NCBI GenBank assembly: GCA_029216955.1
Contig: JANAVB010006998.1
Coordinates: 3,469,692-3,533,691, forward strand
DNA: 64,000 nt
Direction: 5' to 3'
Source: Iris pallida
Lineage: Eukaryota > Streptophyta > Magnoliopsida > Asparagales > Iridaceae
Shown piece after piece: positions 1-12,922 of the stretch (position 1 is the stretch's first letter; each line of letters begins with the position of its first letter). The notes below the pieces were generated by a model. It saw only the letters and a list, made by a program, of their open reading frames with translations. It made no database searches and had not been told where the DNA came from. Position numbers and translations under genes: made by a program.

Positions 1-1374
1 AATATTTTACGTGTACATAAAGATCTTAAAAGTAGCTAGGAAGACTAAAGTAAATTTAACCTTGTAGTCATACCAAGTTCTACGAGACGATCCGTACACG
101 ATAAATTGACCTAGACATATACAAGTACATGAGGCTGCACTCTGTACACGATAAATGGACGATATACAACTACTGCACCAACAGGAAGAGGTTCCCTTCT
201 ATGCCGAAAGAGTGCAAGAGGAACAGAGACGTGGGTGGGGCGTAACCAGAAGCCTTGACATCAGGTTTTCGGGTTCTACAGATATATCGTTGTTGCTATT
301 TATTTCATTCTCCAGTTCTAATGAGCTCTGATACTCCAGTTCTAATGAGCTTTGATATTTATTACTTGTGAGCATGCTTCATTAAGGAATGATTAATGAA
401 ACCTCATGTTTATGTTGTGAGCATGCTCTCTTTTGGAATAAAAAGTTGACTACTGATATGACTTACAAGAGGCTTTTGTTTGCTTTGTTGTTTAAATACT
501 ACTGCAGTATCAGAGAATTTGCTGATACTAGGTAGGCCACACAATTCAGTTTAGATTGGCAAAAAAAAAAATCATCTGTGTACATTTAACAGTTCATATC
601 ATTGGTAGTTATATGAATGTTACTATGACAGTAGAGACACGAGCGAAATAGTGCAGAGGAATATCATATTCTGAGCATTATTCTTTTTAAATGCTAACTA
701 AATTATAAAGTTGGAGATGCGAAAGCTAGAATGCTCGAGCACATTATCCAGCACCTAAAGCGTCGTGATGCGTGTTACTGTTCGGTAGCAGGGATTTTCG
801 GAAAGGTTCTTCTCTTTTGTTTTGTTTTCATGTATGGCTTATATTGAACAAATACTTATTTACTGTTTAACCTAGTTGGTAAATGAGGAAGGATAGACAA
901 ATACTTGACTAAGGACCTCTGCCCCTCAAAATCTGATTGCATTTTCTTTTGTTTTCCCCCTCAATGAAATTGAAACCTTTCTCCACTTCCATCTAGTGGC
1001 TCCAGGATTCTAGTTCTCTCTCAATAGGTTACAGACATTGGTGACACCAAATAGTTGACTTATGATTGATGATTCGACAATGATAGCTTTTGATGCCTAA
1101 CAAAGTTAGAAATCTGGATATTTATATCCGCATCTTTTATGGTGGTTTACTTGTACAAAATAAAGAAAGATGAATGTCATCTATGTAACAGATCAGTATC
1201 CTGTAAAATTTATGAATACCTGTAAAATTTATGAATACCTGTAAAATTTACTCCAGTTCTAATCAAACAAAAGATGAAGAAAGCTAAAAACATCTGTACA
1301 AAGATAAATATTATGAATACCTGTAAAATTTCTTCCATAGAAACCACTTAACAGTTCATATCATTGGTATTTAT
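1..1374. other. AT-rich interior of the CACTA element, no gene seen
   Basis: No open frame of note and no recognisable domain. It holds small internal duplications: a 23-bp tandem pair around 313-355, three tandem copies of a 19-bp unit containing CCTGTAAAATTTATGAAT near 1199-1245 with a fourth at about 1313, and a roughly 50-bp direct repeat (see separate entry). Confidence 0.6.
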
Positions 1375-1401
1375 ATGAATGTTACTATGACAGTAGAGGC
1401 T
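587..1401 (+). repeat. Dispersed direct repeat of about 50 bp (587-638 and 1349-1401)
   Basis: Both copies contain TTCATATCATTGGTA followed by ATATGAATGTTACTATGACA and differ by single bases. The sequence after each copy shares the word GGACACGAG or GACACGAG at a different distance, so the second copy has an insertion of about 30 bp, or the first a deletion. Confidence 0.7.
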
Positions 1402-1504
1402 TTGAAGTCCAAGTGTACATTTAAGGACACGAGCCTAGGCACCAAAGCAGGATCAGCGTCCACGTGTAGCTCAAGTAAAAACTGGGTTGTACAACAGCAG
1501 GTAT

Positions 1505-1744
1505 TTAATATGGAACATTATGCAAAGGAAAAAATAGATGCAGTTGCACAACAAAAAGGAAACTACATGTCAAACCACTTTTCATACCCAACGATGTTGG
1601 CCGCTTCTTATAAGGAGGCACCACTCGATCCACCACAGTTTTTTCAACACTTGATGCAGAGCCATTTACAACATCTTTCCGAGTAAGTTGACTCCTCTTA
1701 CCACCGCGTTGTACAGATTGAACCATGATCTGTGTGTATAACAA
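1505..1744 (-). pseudogene. Possible start of a second CACTA gene (TNPA-like), very uncertain
   Basis: A 79-codon minus-strand frame follows the TNP2 module on the same strand, where CACTA elements carry their second gene. Its start (residues such as MVQSVQRGGKRSQLTRKDVV) resembles the basic N-terminus seen in some plant CACTA second ORFs, but no domain can be named. It could equally be chance. Only position and strand support it. Confidence 0.2.
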
Positions 1745-1818
1745 AATACAAATAAAATAATTTTAATAATCATGAAATACAAAATTATAGCATACCAATA
1801 TAGTTATAGAAAAACTTA

Positions 1819-2571
1819 CTAATCTAAATCACTATCTTCATTATTAATGTGTGCGGTAATTTCGTCACTACCATCTGAGGATATTTCATCCTCTACATCA
1901 TCATGTACATCATTATCCTCATTATGAATTGCCAAATCAATAATTATTGCATCAATAGCTATAGGAGGAACATCATTTCTGTGCAATGTAAGGAAACTCG
2001 GATCATTATCTTCAACCACCCAAGGAACATCAGATGAAGAGTTTTCTTGGTATGCTATGTCATTCTCCATTTCTTCGCCCTCACTGATTTCATTTTCTGG
2101 AATATCCCATATGTGTCTATGATGCATCTTCAGAATAACTTTCCAACCAAAGCCTAATTTTGGGTCATCCATATAAAAAACTTGCTTAGCTTGAATTGCT
2201 ACTATGAATGGCTCATTTTCATACCACCGAGTATTAACATTAATGGATGTTAGATGGAAGTCATGACGAAGTTTTGCTCTTGTACCACTGCTTCGAGAAT
2301 CAAACCACTGACATTTGAACAACACAGCTTGATAGCCTTTTCTATACTCCAAGACAACCACTTTGGTTAATTTTCCATAGTAATCTATGTCTCCGATGTC
2401 ATATACCCCGCTATTCTGAGTCGAGAGCCTAGTATCACATTCCACACAAATAAAACAAATTCCATTGACAATACAACAATCAAAAGAGTGGACTTTAGAC
2501 TCCGGGCCCCTTGACAACTCATACAACTCTTCATTGTATAGCGATGAGTTCTCCTTTTTCGGCTTTGACAT
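1819..2571 (-). pseudogene. CACTA transposase C-terminal exon with DUF4216
   Basis: This 250-codon frame contains the DUF4216 signature of plant TNP2-type transposases (residues about 45-170, including KVVVLEYRKGYQAVLFKCQW and YMDDPKLGFGWKVILKM), followed by an acidic tail rich in D and E. It is most likely an internal or terminal exon: directly upstream on the minus strand the sequence TTATTTTAG precedes the first codon, a good 3' splice site. A short preceding exon is visible near 2640-2710, ending in a GTAAATG donor. The frame has no internal stop, unlike the TNP2 part upstream. DUF4216 usually ends the TNP2 protein; its biochemical role is not known. Confidence 0.75.
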
Positions 2572-2829
2572 CTAAAATAACAATACACATACATTGTTGT
2601 AGAACATATTATACTCTGAAAAAAGACCAATTTGAGACTAACTATTCAATTGCACATTTACCTTATGGCGGAACCAACTGGGAAACATTTTCTTTTGCCT
2701 TTTTTTAATATCTACATTACTTTTCTCTTCCAAGATTTGGTAATGTTCACTACATATTTTATTGAAACAATCAAATAAAATAAAAACATATTAATTACTG
2801 CCACCAACTATATATTTAATAATGGAACA

Positions 2830-5479
2830 CATTCACTTACTCCAGAAATGGAGACACCTCATCGTAGTTGGTCTATATGTACCAATGAGCAATATTACGA
2901 TCTGCTTGGGTCCATTCCTGCGACACTCTACCTTGATAAGGACGAGCAACTTGTGCAAACACTGATAGTTTTTTATTACATTCACCACCATCTTGGTATC
3001 TATCAGGCTTATTGAAAGTTGTCTCAATATTGTGTAAGTACATTGAACAAAATGTGAGTGCTTCATTAATAATGTATGCCTCTGCAATGGACCCCTCTGG
3101 TCGAGCTGCGTTTCGAATATATTTTTTGTATGTTCCCAATAATTTGAAACATGTAATGCATGTTTATCCTTTAGAATATAATAACATGTGTATACGATTG
3201 CATTAAATTGTATAAAAATAACTTAAGAATCGAAAAGAATGATATACCTTTCTATGGGGTACATCCAACGATAAGCAACAGGTCCAGCAAGCTTTGCCTC
3301 CCTTGGTAAGTGAACAACTAAATGCACCATAATGTCGAAAAATGCCGATGGGAAGATCCTCTCAAGTCTACATAGTATGTAGACGATCTCATCTTCCATT
3401 TTATCCAAGTCTGCCACATTAAGTGTTCTCGCACATAACTGTTGAAAAAATATCGAAAGTTGCACAATTGGAGTGTAGACATCCTTTTTTAGATATCTAC
3501 GAATACCAACAGGAATGATTCGTTGCAGCAAGATATGAAGATCATGACTCTTCAAGCCTGATATTTTTCCTGTGTCAATGTTCACTTTTCTTGCAATGTT
3601 GGACGCGTAACCATCTGGAAGTTTTATCGATCGCAAAAACCTTAAAAATTATTTTCTGTCATGAGGCGTTAGTGTGTACTCTGCTGGAGGCTTCTCATAT
3701 TTATCTCCTTTTGGCTTTAACCAGAGCTTCTCCCTTATACCCATTTTTTGCAAATCTAAACGAGCCTTCCATGTATCCTTGGATTTATTTTCCAAATCCA
3801 AAAGTGTCCCCAAAATATTATCACATATGTTCTTCTCTATGTGCATGACATCTAAGTTATGCCTAATTTTCTGTTTTGACCAATATTCCAATTCAAAAAA
3901 GATACTTTTCTTTTACCAATTTAATTCATCATCTCTTCCCTTTCTCTTTTTGTTGTTGGAATATTTACACATTGGCTCAAATGTGATACTATCCAATTGA
4001 GCCAACAAGTCATCACCTGAGAAATCTCTTGGTTTTGATCGTCTTTCTACTTTTCCATTGAACTCTTTTGGACTTCTCCTCCATATATGGTTTCTTGGCA
4101 AGCCTCGACGAGCTCCCATGAAACAAATCTTATGTTTTAAGGGATCAGACGTTATATCCATGTTACATACCGGACACGCCTTATAACCGTGAGTAACCCA
4201 ACCAGATAAGTTCCCATATGCCGGGAAGTCATTAATCGTCCACATAACTGCTATGCGGAGATTAAATACAGAATTTATTGCTTTATCATAAGTTGGCACG
4301 CCTTTCTCCTATAGCAATTTAAGCTCATCAATCAACGATCTTAAATAAACATCAATTTCCCTACCAGGTGCTGATCGACCAGGAATTAATAAGGGCATCA
4401 TGGTATATTCTTTCTTCATGCACTTCCATGGTGGCAAGTTATAAGGAACCACAATCACTGGCCACATGCTGTAAGATTGGCTCATATTACCAAATGGATT
4501 AAAACCATCGGTTGCAAGCCCTATTATGATATTTTGTGGCTCCGCCGCAAAATCATGATACATTTTGTCAAATTCTTTCCAAGCAAGACCATCAGCAGGA
4601 TGCCTCATAACTGACTCATCATTTCCTTTTCCATTTTTATGCCATAACATATCTCCGACAGTATGCCTAGACATGTACAACCTCTGTAATCTAGGCGTTA
4701 CAAAAAATAATGCAGAACCTTATTAGGAATTTTTCTTTTTGGATCATGCTCACTGGTTACATATCGAGGCTCATTATAAACTGGGCATTTGTCCTTCCCT
4801 GTTGCTCTTTGTAAAACAAAACACAATCATTCTTGCATGCGTGAATTTTTTCGTACCCTAAGCTAAGGTCCTTTAGAATCTTACTTGCAGCATAGTATGA
4901 TTCTGGCATGTGATGATCGGATCTGGGTATCAACCGCTTCATTAACCCTAACACATCATTGACTATTTTATTTGACCATAAATTATTGACCTTGCATTGA
5001 ATTAGCTCCACTATAAATGACAATACAGAAAACTCAGTACAACCAGGATATAATTCGCGTTGAGATTCTTCCAACAACCTCTCAAACTCAATTGATTGTT
5101 GCCTATGAGCATGGTTGTCGTCTTCATCATCATGATCAAAATTGAAATTTACAGAAGGGAAGGCATCTTCAATAATTTCATCAACATCATTGTTTCCACT
5201 AAAAGTGGTTTGATGAGAACTCGAATTAGGAGTACTACTTTCTTCTCTTTGTTCCCCGTGATAAATCCATACATTGTAGTCGAGGGACATCCCATGAATA
5301 CACAAGTGTTTTCCGACTACCGCCACTGATACTGAATATCCGTTATGACATTTACGACACGGGCACTTAGTAAGACCCTTATCATTAACATATTCCTTTG
5401 CAACATTCAAAAATGATGCAACTCCGTTCAAATATTCAGCAGTGAATCTATTTGGATTATATATCCACTCTCTGCTCAT
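2830..5479 (-). pseudogene. TNP2-type CACTA transposase, broken (Transpos_assoc, tnp2 and DUF4218 parts)
   Basis: Reading the minus strand from 5479: an N-terminal transposase-associated domain (MSREWIYNPNRF, then CPCRKCHNG), the tnp2 core (GLATDGFNPFGNMSQSYSMW near 4500; MWTINDFPAYGNLSGW near 4240; HNLDVMHIEKNICDN near 3850), then DUF4218 (SHDLHILLQRIIPVGIR near 3530; AGPVAYRWMYPIERY near 3270; AEAYIINEALTFCS near 3090; down to HWYI near 2875). The CACTA transposase would bind the termini and catalyse cut-and-paste movement. The gene is dead: in-frame stops lie at about 4309, 3913, 3649 and 2873, and the frame shifts near 4800 and 4700. A GTAAGT donor near 2843 ends this exon and leads to the DUF4216 exon. 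Because several stops are single-base nonsense changes in an otherwise continuous frame, decay looks gradual. Confidence 0.85.
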
Positions 5480-6619
5480 GGTTCTACAAATATTAAAACA
5501 AAACTTTTGTAAGCAAGATAATACTAATCATCCATAGGAAGTTACTATGACCACTTTAAATTATAATAAAAATCTTACAACACAAGTCAGGATGTTAAGA
5601 TATATTCCAACTAGTATTTGAATTGGCAGCAAGCAAAAACCGAAAAACAATAATAGCTAGGAATCAAGCATATAAGAAACTTATATAAGGGTACTTCATA
5701 GCTAAAATGTCCCACAAGATGATTCTTCAAATCAAAATTAGTAGCAGGTTACATCAATTTGACATTGGAACCTAAAAACTTCATTAGTCATATTTTATAC
5801 CAGTTTTTGTACCATAACCAATTGGAAGCCACCATGTTACTTGCGAAAAGGTTCTCTGTTATAATTGTATTTTGAACCTTCAGAAGGTATCAATATCGTA
5901 ATTTATAGGAGTCAGCGGGGGACATAATATTGGTTTTATCATTCCTCTTTGAAGGTTGAGTAATTTTTCCCTCGCACCATTTCACGAGGACCATTAGCAC
6001 TATTTTGTATATTTTCATTCTTTTTGTCTCCATCTATTGGTCACACTTACCCCATCAAATAGGTGATACCATAATGTTACCATAATTAGTGCCTATTACA
6101 AAAAAGAATTAAATCTTCCAATGCAACTTTGTCAATATAGGTCTATATCATGGATATGAATACACATCTTATGCGAAGATCTTGGTAGCAATAGTGAATT
6201 GTGAATTACTCCTCGTGTTCAAGCTTCTTTAATTAGGTTTTCTTTGAGAACAGCTGGATATCAGCAGGCCACAATTTTCAAATTGGCCATACTGTACCTG
6301 CCATTTTCTACACTGTATATGAGTTGCCAAATTAACTATACCTCACAACTTAAATAAATGGTTATCCATGATACCTTAAGAGTGTATGAAAGATAATGCA
6401 TGTCCTGAAATCAATTGACAACGATGACCATTCATGAAGTATATGAAAGATAATCATGAAGTATATGAAAGAGAGTGTATGAAAGACAAGCATTCACGAA
6501 GCTATACTTGCAGAAACAATTTCCAAAGAATCTGTTTTAATTTTTACAAGAAAGGTCCAACACCTCAGTGTTCCAGCACCTCAGTGTGTAAACTTGCTTG
6601 AGGCAAGGATCAAGTTCGT
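5480..6619. other. CACTA interior upstream of the transposase, no gene seen
   Basis: AT-rich, no ORF above background and no recognisable domain. It should contain the transposase promoter and leader, but no unambiguous TATA box stands out. Confidence 0.5.
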
Positions 6620-6893
6620 TGAAGTCCCCGCCGCTCGACCAAAACTCTAGAGCTTTGACGGTTGACAGTTAAATATTTATATATTCCAACACATCTTTGC
6701 TGGTCGAAGGCCCATGTTGGGCAGAGAGCTGGATTTACGCTGCATATAATTTCTTTTATAAAAACCCCTTTAAAATGTGTGCCAGAGGTTCGAACATCAG
6801 TTGCTATGATACCATGGTAAAGTCCCTGCTAGTGCACCAAAACTCTTGAGCTTTGACGACGGTTGAGGGTTAAATATTTATATTATTCCAACA
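6620..6893 (-). mobile_element. Candidate TRIM-like mini-retroelement (two short terminal repeats around a 123-bp core)
   Basis: Two related segments, 6620-6691 and 6815-6893, run TG to CA on the plus strand. They share blocks such as ACCAAAACTCT, GAGCTTTGACG and GTTAAATATTTATAT, ending ATTCCAACA. Directly inside the right copy, the minus strand reads TGGTATCATAGC, one mismatch from the initiator-Met tRNA primer site TGGTATCAGAGC that most plant LTR retroelements use. That gives a minus-strand order of LTR, primer site, core, LTR. The core is non-coding. Weak points are the lack of a clear polypurine tract and no exact 5-bp target duplication (AGTTCG against AGTTCA). It could instead be a fragment of a larger retroelement. 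Confidence 0.45.
6803..6814 (-). promoter_or_regulatory. tRNA-iMet-type primer binding site of the TRIM candidate
   Basis: The minus strand reads TGGTATCATAGC immediately inside the right terminal repeat. It matches the 3' end complement of plant initiator-Met tRNA at 11 of 12 positions. Confidence 0.5.
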
Positions 6894-8041
6894 GAGTTCA
6901 TAGGTAGATGTGAAAGCTCATTGCAGAGATGGTAAAAATAAAAAGTCATCTGCAGCAGAAAATTGTCTGTCTAGCCACATTACAGCATCTATCTAGGCTT
7001 TGAGGATATATGCACAAATAATTCATCCCACATAAAGCTTCAAGTGACTTCTAGATGCAAGGAGACAATAGTGGCGATAGTGAGACATAAAATCTCCAAG
7101 ATTTGAATATTTGACTCCAGTATAAGAAGAGGCTTGTATGTCATGGCCTAAGTTGTCAACTTGTGTACCAAATCGTGTATCGATTTACTTGTGTATTGTA
7201 TCGTGTATCGTATGATATAATAACTCTAGGAATTTATGTTCGTACTTCTAAATCCATATAGGAACATGGTTAATAAAACTTTCTCATATTTTTTTTAGAA
7301 TTGAAGTAGAATGTATTGTTTAGTCTCTAACATGTAAGCGTTCATAGTATTTACCATTGGTTGACAACATTTAAGATTCTGGTGGGTTGATTACAATAAT
7401 AAACTTCATCTATTGTTGAAACATATACTAATTTGATTCATACAGTACAGAGCCTGTAATGCAACTCAGGCTACTATAGAGTAGGTAAAAAATTGTCCAA
7501 TGACTGTTCTTAGATTATTGCATTTAATTGTCAAATCTTATGGTATTATGAAGTGGTATGAGGAAATAGAGAACCTTTACAGTTTAATATATGCTTTTTG
7601 CCTATTCTGCCATTGTTTATGCTTATGTTTTGCCGATACAAATAAGATACAAAATAATGTACACAACAATAACTTTGGCATATCCTACTTTATTTTGAGC
7701 ATTCATCTTGTGTCCAGTATGTATCCTTCACAGACATAATACAACACGACACCAATTTGGAGCATTTTGTTACCAATGATTATTGTTTTTCTATTTAAAG
7801 GTTATCTGTATGTCTTCTCCATACCAATTTTGACCCAATAAAATCTACATTACCTATCCTATCTATGTCTTGTCAAGTGTTATTTGATGACTTGAATTCA
7901 CCTTTATGGAATATTATTTGAGTCATATCTCATCCTAATGTTACCTGATGGATATTTTATTTTGTTCTGCAGATTCAATAATCTTCATACTGCGATTCTT
8001 AGTTTGTTGAATAGGTTGTTAACTTTATTTATTAAATACAG
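6894..8041. other. CACTA interior, no recognised gene
   Basis: AT-rich sequence with one 79-codon plus-strand frame at 7500-7739 that has no recognisable features. Near 7972 and 8041 there are CTGCAG and AATACAG words that could be 3' splice sites leading into the exon-like segment interrupted by element B. Confidence 0.4.
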
Positions 8042-8070
8042 GTCAATATTTCTCTATCTGCTGTTATGTC
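8042..8070 (+). pseudogene. Left half of an exon-like segment split by element B
   Basis: This 29-base piece, starting after AATACAG, continues in frame with 17523-17597 once element B and one copy of its target duplication are removed. See the right half for the reasoning. Confidence 0.3.
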
Positions 8071-10678
8071 TGTCACGCCCCAGTCCCAAAATATGTGGGA
8101 CCGAGCCACGTGGCATTGGCCAGCTACGTATTCAACCAGACTCTAGTCCGACTAGAATACGTATAAGCTGTTCGAAATGGTGTAACTAACACTACATCAA
8201 CTCTATATCTCAATCCAAGTAACAAAAAATATAAGAAAGGGAAATATGAATACTAGTCTGCAGCCCAATAATCATACTTGCCCGAATGGACTCGAAAGAG
8301 TAACATGAGTCTATAAACACTAGGCTACTAGGCAGATACAAATACAGTAAATGAAATATATAACTCCGAAAGAATGAATACCTGTAATGAAATGGATGTC
8401 ATCAACAATCCAGCAAGCAGCTCAACAGAACCTACTCAGCTAACCTGGAAGGAAACCAGGTCCTCAGAGGGACGCAACAAGGTACATAATATACATGCCA
8501 AAAGTACGACAGTAAAGGGTGATATGATAAAATGAATAAGACAGAAATAAAGTGGGTGAGCTACCGTAACCAACTAGTATGAAATGCAATTTAAGAAACA
8601 TCACTCGAACACGTGGGCTGTCACGGTGTAATCCGGAATTCTGATACGGAACTCCGGTAACTATGAGAATCCGCAGTTCCGATAACGAACTGTGGTAACT
8701 ATGAAATATCCGCAGCTCTGGTAATGAGGCAGCGGTCACTCTGTGGGAAAGTAGCCCAAGCGCACGGTGTATGTTTCTTCCCGCCCATGTGACTTCACGA
8801 ATCGTATCTACGAGTCGCTCGGTGAGACCTCTATCTAGTATACGAGTCATAACTAAAATAGTAATAGTGCACGCATATCAATGTCATCATCCTAGAATCA
8901 ACTCGAATCTCCGTACAACAAGATGTAGGCAAGTACGAACATCCGTCAATAATGTACTGTAACATGAATATGTCCTAGGGTCCAAGTGTAATCCGCAACG
9001 ATTTGTCGCGGTATCGCAAATACAAATGTCTAGGTTCGATACCCGATGACGCTAACGGCCATCGGCACCCGAATGTGATTCGGACGCAAAGTATCGAATG
9101 CGGCCCTAGGTATTACAAATATATACTCATAAATAAATATTTAAGAATTTTAAATAGTGCAACTGAAGTAAAAATATGGCAAGGTACACTTGCCTGTCTC
9201 TGGTCACTGAAGAGGAATAGTTGGTTCCAAGTCCAAATCTGAAGAGTCCAGAGAGTCTGAAGAGCCTATAGAATAATTTATGAATTAATTAATTAACTGC
9301 TACAAGAATTTCTTACTTATAACAATTCTCAAGGCTTATTGGCTAAAAGTTGTATTAGGGTTTGATGGTCCAAATATTTTAAGCTATAACAATTACCATA
9401 AGTTTATGTAATACAAAAAAAACAATAATAAAACCCAAAATAGAACTTCAGTACTAATATAGGCTTTGAACCCAATCTCTCTCCACTTAACAACCCAACC
9501 TTCAACCAGTTTGCAAATTCTCACATTTGTTAGAACATTAACCTCTATGACTTAAAACAGGGAGCTTTCAAATGAACACACCTTCACATAACAGCAACTT
9601 CATCATGAACATATTGATAACATAACAACACTAATGCTCCCGCATTCTAATTTCCCACAACAAAATTCTAAATGACAATGGAGTAAAATAGGCCTGCTTA
9701 CAAAGGCAAAATCCTTTGCTTGTACCCTCTCCTTAATTAATTCATTTGATATAACATTATCTAAAAGTGGTGATTTCTACACAGAGACACAATGCATCAT
9801 AAAAAAAATGGGAAAATCTCAGGTTTGCTAGTTGAAGACGATGATGGAATCCATGGGTAAGGAAAACTCACAGAGATTAGCCTTTCCGAACGAGCCGAGA
9901 AGGACGTTGCCTTGCCGTCTCCGGAGCTCGAATATGGACAACGTGGTTCGAGTGGCTAGTTGAGGGGGTTCTCTACTGGAAGGAGGAGGTTGTATTCTCA
10001 GTTTGCGGCTGCTAGGGTTTATTCTCCACAGGAGAATAAGAGGAATAGTTATAATATATATATGGGGGTTGTTTGAGAATGGACGGTCGGATAGGACTTA
10101 CTTGTTGGCCGAATGTTATCTATAGTACACAACCAAAAAGTTGCTCCAATACACACGTTAGCAATTGAAAATAAAGTGCTCACCATTCTAGCTCACATTA
10201 GCATGGGTGCTCACAATTCTAGCTCACGTTAGCATGTTGCTAAAGGGAATACATTGCTACAGGACAAAAAAAAAAAAAAAAAAAACTAAACTCATTTGTG
10301 GACCAATTTTCATTTAGGCCCTTGAACAAAACTTAGTCCTAAACATATATGTATATATATATATATAATGACACCAATATATATCCAATAAATAGTAAAT
10401 TAATAAAAAAAACGGAGGGGGATTACTCTAGGAAATAATTAATTAAGAATATATAAAATTCATATATATATCTTCTTCTTTTTTTTTTTAAACTTAATAG
10501 CATGCTAAAAATTCCTTCAACTTTTAACTATCATTATATCCAAATAAAAATAAGTATTTTTTTTTAATAAACTAATAATAACATAAATGATAATATTATT
10601 GTAGTCCTTAAATTAGGCTACTGCAATTATAATATATATAAAAACATAAAAGTAACTTTTAAAAATTGGGGGCTCACA
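8071..10678 (-). repeat. 3' LTR of element B (left copy)
   Basis: 2608 bp, TG to CA, matching 14913-17517 almost throughout. On the minus strand a TATATATATTATA stretch near 10050 is the likely LTR TATA region. The ORFs inside both LTR copies (for example near 9003-9242 and 15845-16084) are identical because the LTRs are identical, not because they are genes. Confidence 0.93.
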
Positions 10679-10692
10679 TTCTCTCCCCCTTA
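10679..10692 (-). promoter_or_regulatory. Polypurine tract of element B
   Basis: Minus strand TAAGGGGGAGAGAA directly abuts the LTR start TGTGAGCC. This purine tract primes plus-strand DNA synthesis and fixes the orientation of the element. It follows the GGACGAAATTTTCTAAG stretch typical of Tekay-like 3' ends. Confidence 0.85.
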
Positions 10693-10761
10693 GAAAATTT
10701 CGTCCCCGAAATTAAATGATGGTCGGATTAGAAAAATAAAATTTATGGAATATTACGATAT

Positions 10762-12810
10762 TCAAAATACAGTACATAAATTCATACCTCCATCCTCAAA
10801 CAAGTGAGGAAAACGCTCCCGAATAGAGTCCTCGCGCTCCCAAGTTGACTCGCCCGGAGATTGATGCTTCCAAGCGACTCGGACGAGTCGAATCGTCTGC
10901 CCTCTCAAAACCTTCTCGCTGCGATCGAGAATCGCGACAGGCTGCTCCACATATGACAAGCTCGGCCCAACTGTAATCTCTGAATGGTCCAGCACGTGAC
11001 TAGGGTCTGCCACGTATCTTCTCAACTGCGATACATGAAAAACGTCGTGCACTCCCTCAAGTAACGGGGGTAATGCTAGAGGATAAGCCACCTCACCAAC
11101 TCGCTCCAGAATATCAAAGGGCCCGATGTACCTCGGACTCAACTTGCCTCTACTGCCAAATCTGATAGTCCCTCGAGTCGGTGATATCCTCAAAAACACG
11201 TGATCGCCCTCCTTAAACTCCAAGGGTCGACGGTGCGCATCAGCCCAGTGCTTCTGTCTATCCTGTGCCGCTCTGAGGTGACTCTGAATCTGCTTCACCT
11301 TTTCCACTGTCTGTGTCACCAACTCTAGACCAAGTATCTGACGTTCTCCGACGTCACTCCAACAAACTGGAGACCTGCACTTTCGGCCGTAAAGTGCCTC
11401 GAAGGGTGCCATCTGTATGCTCGCCTGGTAACTGTTGTTGTAGGAGAATTCGACCAAATATAGGTGATCCTCCCAAGATCCTCCAAAGTCTAACATGCAT
11501 GCCCTCAGCATATCCTCGAGTATCTGGATCGTACGCTCTGATTGTCCGTCAGTCTGCGGATGATAAGCGGTGCTAAATTTGAGGCGAGTCCCCAAACTAT
11601 CCTGCATGCTCCTCCAAAAATGTGAAGTGAATCTGGAATCTCGATCCGATACGATACTCACTGGCACTCCGTGCAAACGCACTATCTGCCGCATATACAA
11701 ATCGGCAAGGATCTCCGTCGATTGCCCAACTCTGAAGGACAAAAAATGTGCCGACTTGGTGAGTCGATCCACGATGACCCAAACTGCGTCCTTCCCACTG
11801 GGGCTCCTCGGGAATCCAGTGACGAAGTCCATCGTGATGTGTTCCCACTTCCACTCAAGAATGGGAAGCGGCAGCAATAGTCCTGCAGTCCTCTGGTGCT
11901 CGGCCTTGACCTGTTGACAGACCAAGCATCTCGCTACAAATCGAGCAATCTCCCTCTTCTTTCCATGCCACCAGTAGTGCTGACGCAAATCTCTGTACAT
12001 CTTCGTACCTCTAGGGTGAATAGAATATATCGACCTATGCGCCTCTGTCATCAACTCCTGGCGGAGCTCTCCACTCGGAATGCATAGGCGATCTCCACAC
12101 CTTAACGTTCCGTCCTCGTGAATCCGCAGTCCTGTCTGCTCGCCTGCCTCGGTCCTCTCCCGGAGTCTCCTGAATCTCGCATCTGTAGGTAGTGCGGCCT
12201 TGATCCTCTCAACCAAAGATGACTGTACTCCAAGTGTAGATAACTGTCCATCCATACCTGGCAATATGACCTCAATCCCCAACTCCTGAAGGTCCTCCAA
12301 TAAGTGACGCTGAGTCGTCAAAAAGTATGCTATAGGTTTCCTGCTCAAAGCATCTGCCACGACATTCGCCTTTCCCGGATGGTACTGCAACTCGATCTCA
12401 AAGTCTTTCATCAGCTCTAGCCAACGTCTTTGCCTCATGTTCAGCTCCTTCTGCGTGAAGACATACTTCAGGCTCTTATGATCAGTAAATATCTCTACCC
12501 GCTCTCCATAAAGATAGTGCCTCCATAGTTTTAGTACAAAAATCACTGCAGCTAGCTCCAAATCGTGTGTCGGGTAGTTCTTTTCGTGGATCCTCAACTG
12601 TCTCGATGCGTAGGCCACAACCTTTCCATGCTGCATTAGTACACATCCCAATCCGCTCCCAGATGCATCACTGTACACCACAAATCCTCCAGATCCTGAG
12701 GGCAATGTCAAGATAGGTGCTGATGTCAGACGCTTCTTCAGCTCATCAAATGCCGTCTGACACTCCTCTGTCCAGATGAACTCCTGATCCTTATGCGTAA
12801 AATGCGTCAT
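10762..12810 (-). pseudogene. Element B pol: RNase H, integrase and chromodomain (682 codons open)
   Basis: In order on the minus strand: RNase H (YSDASGSGLG near residue 47; LELAAVIF; TDHKSLKYVF; YHPGKANVVADALSRK near 145-160), a zinc-binding HHCC domain (HRSIYSIHPRGTKMYRDLR near 258, CLVCQ near 292), the integrase core with its three acidic residues (TMDFVTGFP, VSDRDSRFTSHFW, QTDGQSERTIQ), the GPY/F module (PRYIGPFDILERVG) and a C-terminal chromodomain-like end (VAWKHQSPGESTWERED). These would copy the RNA template and insert the cDNA, with the chromodomain steering toward particular chromatin. The frame itself is open for 2 kb, but it is cut off from the RT part by a stop near 12851 and a one-base shift near 12935, so no complete polyprotein can be made. 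Confidence 0.9.
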
Positions 12811-12922
12811 AGGCTCAGCAATTCTCGAAAAGTTTTCTACGAACCTCAGTTAGTATCCGACAAGTCTGAGAAAACTCCTGACCTCCGTGGCTGATGTCGG
12901 TGCTGGCCAAGTCTTCACTGCT

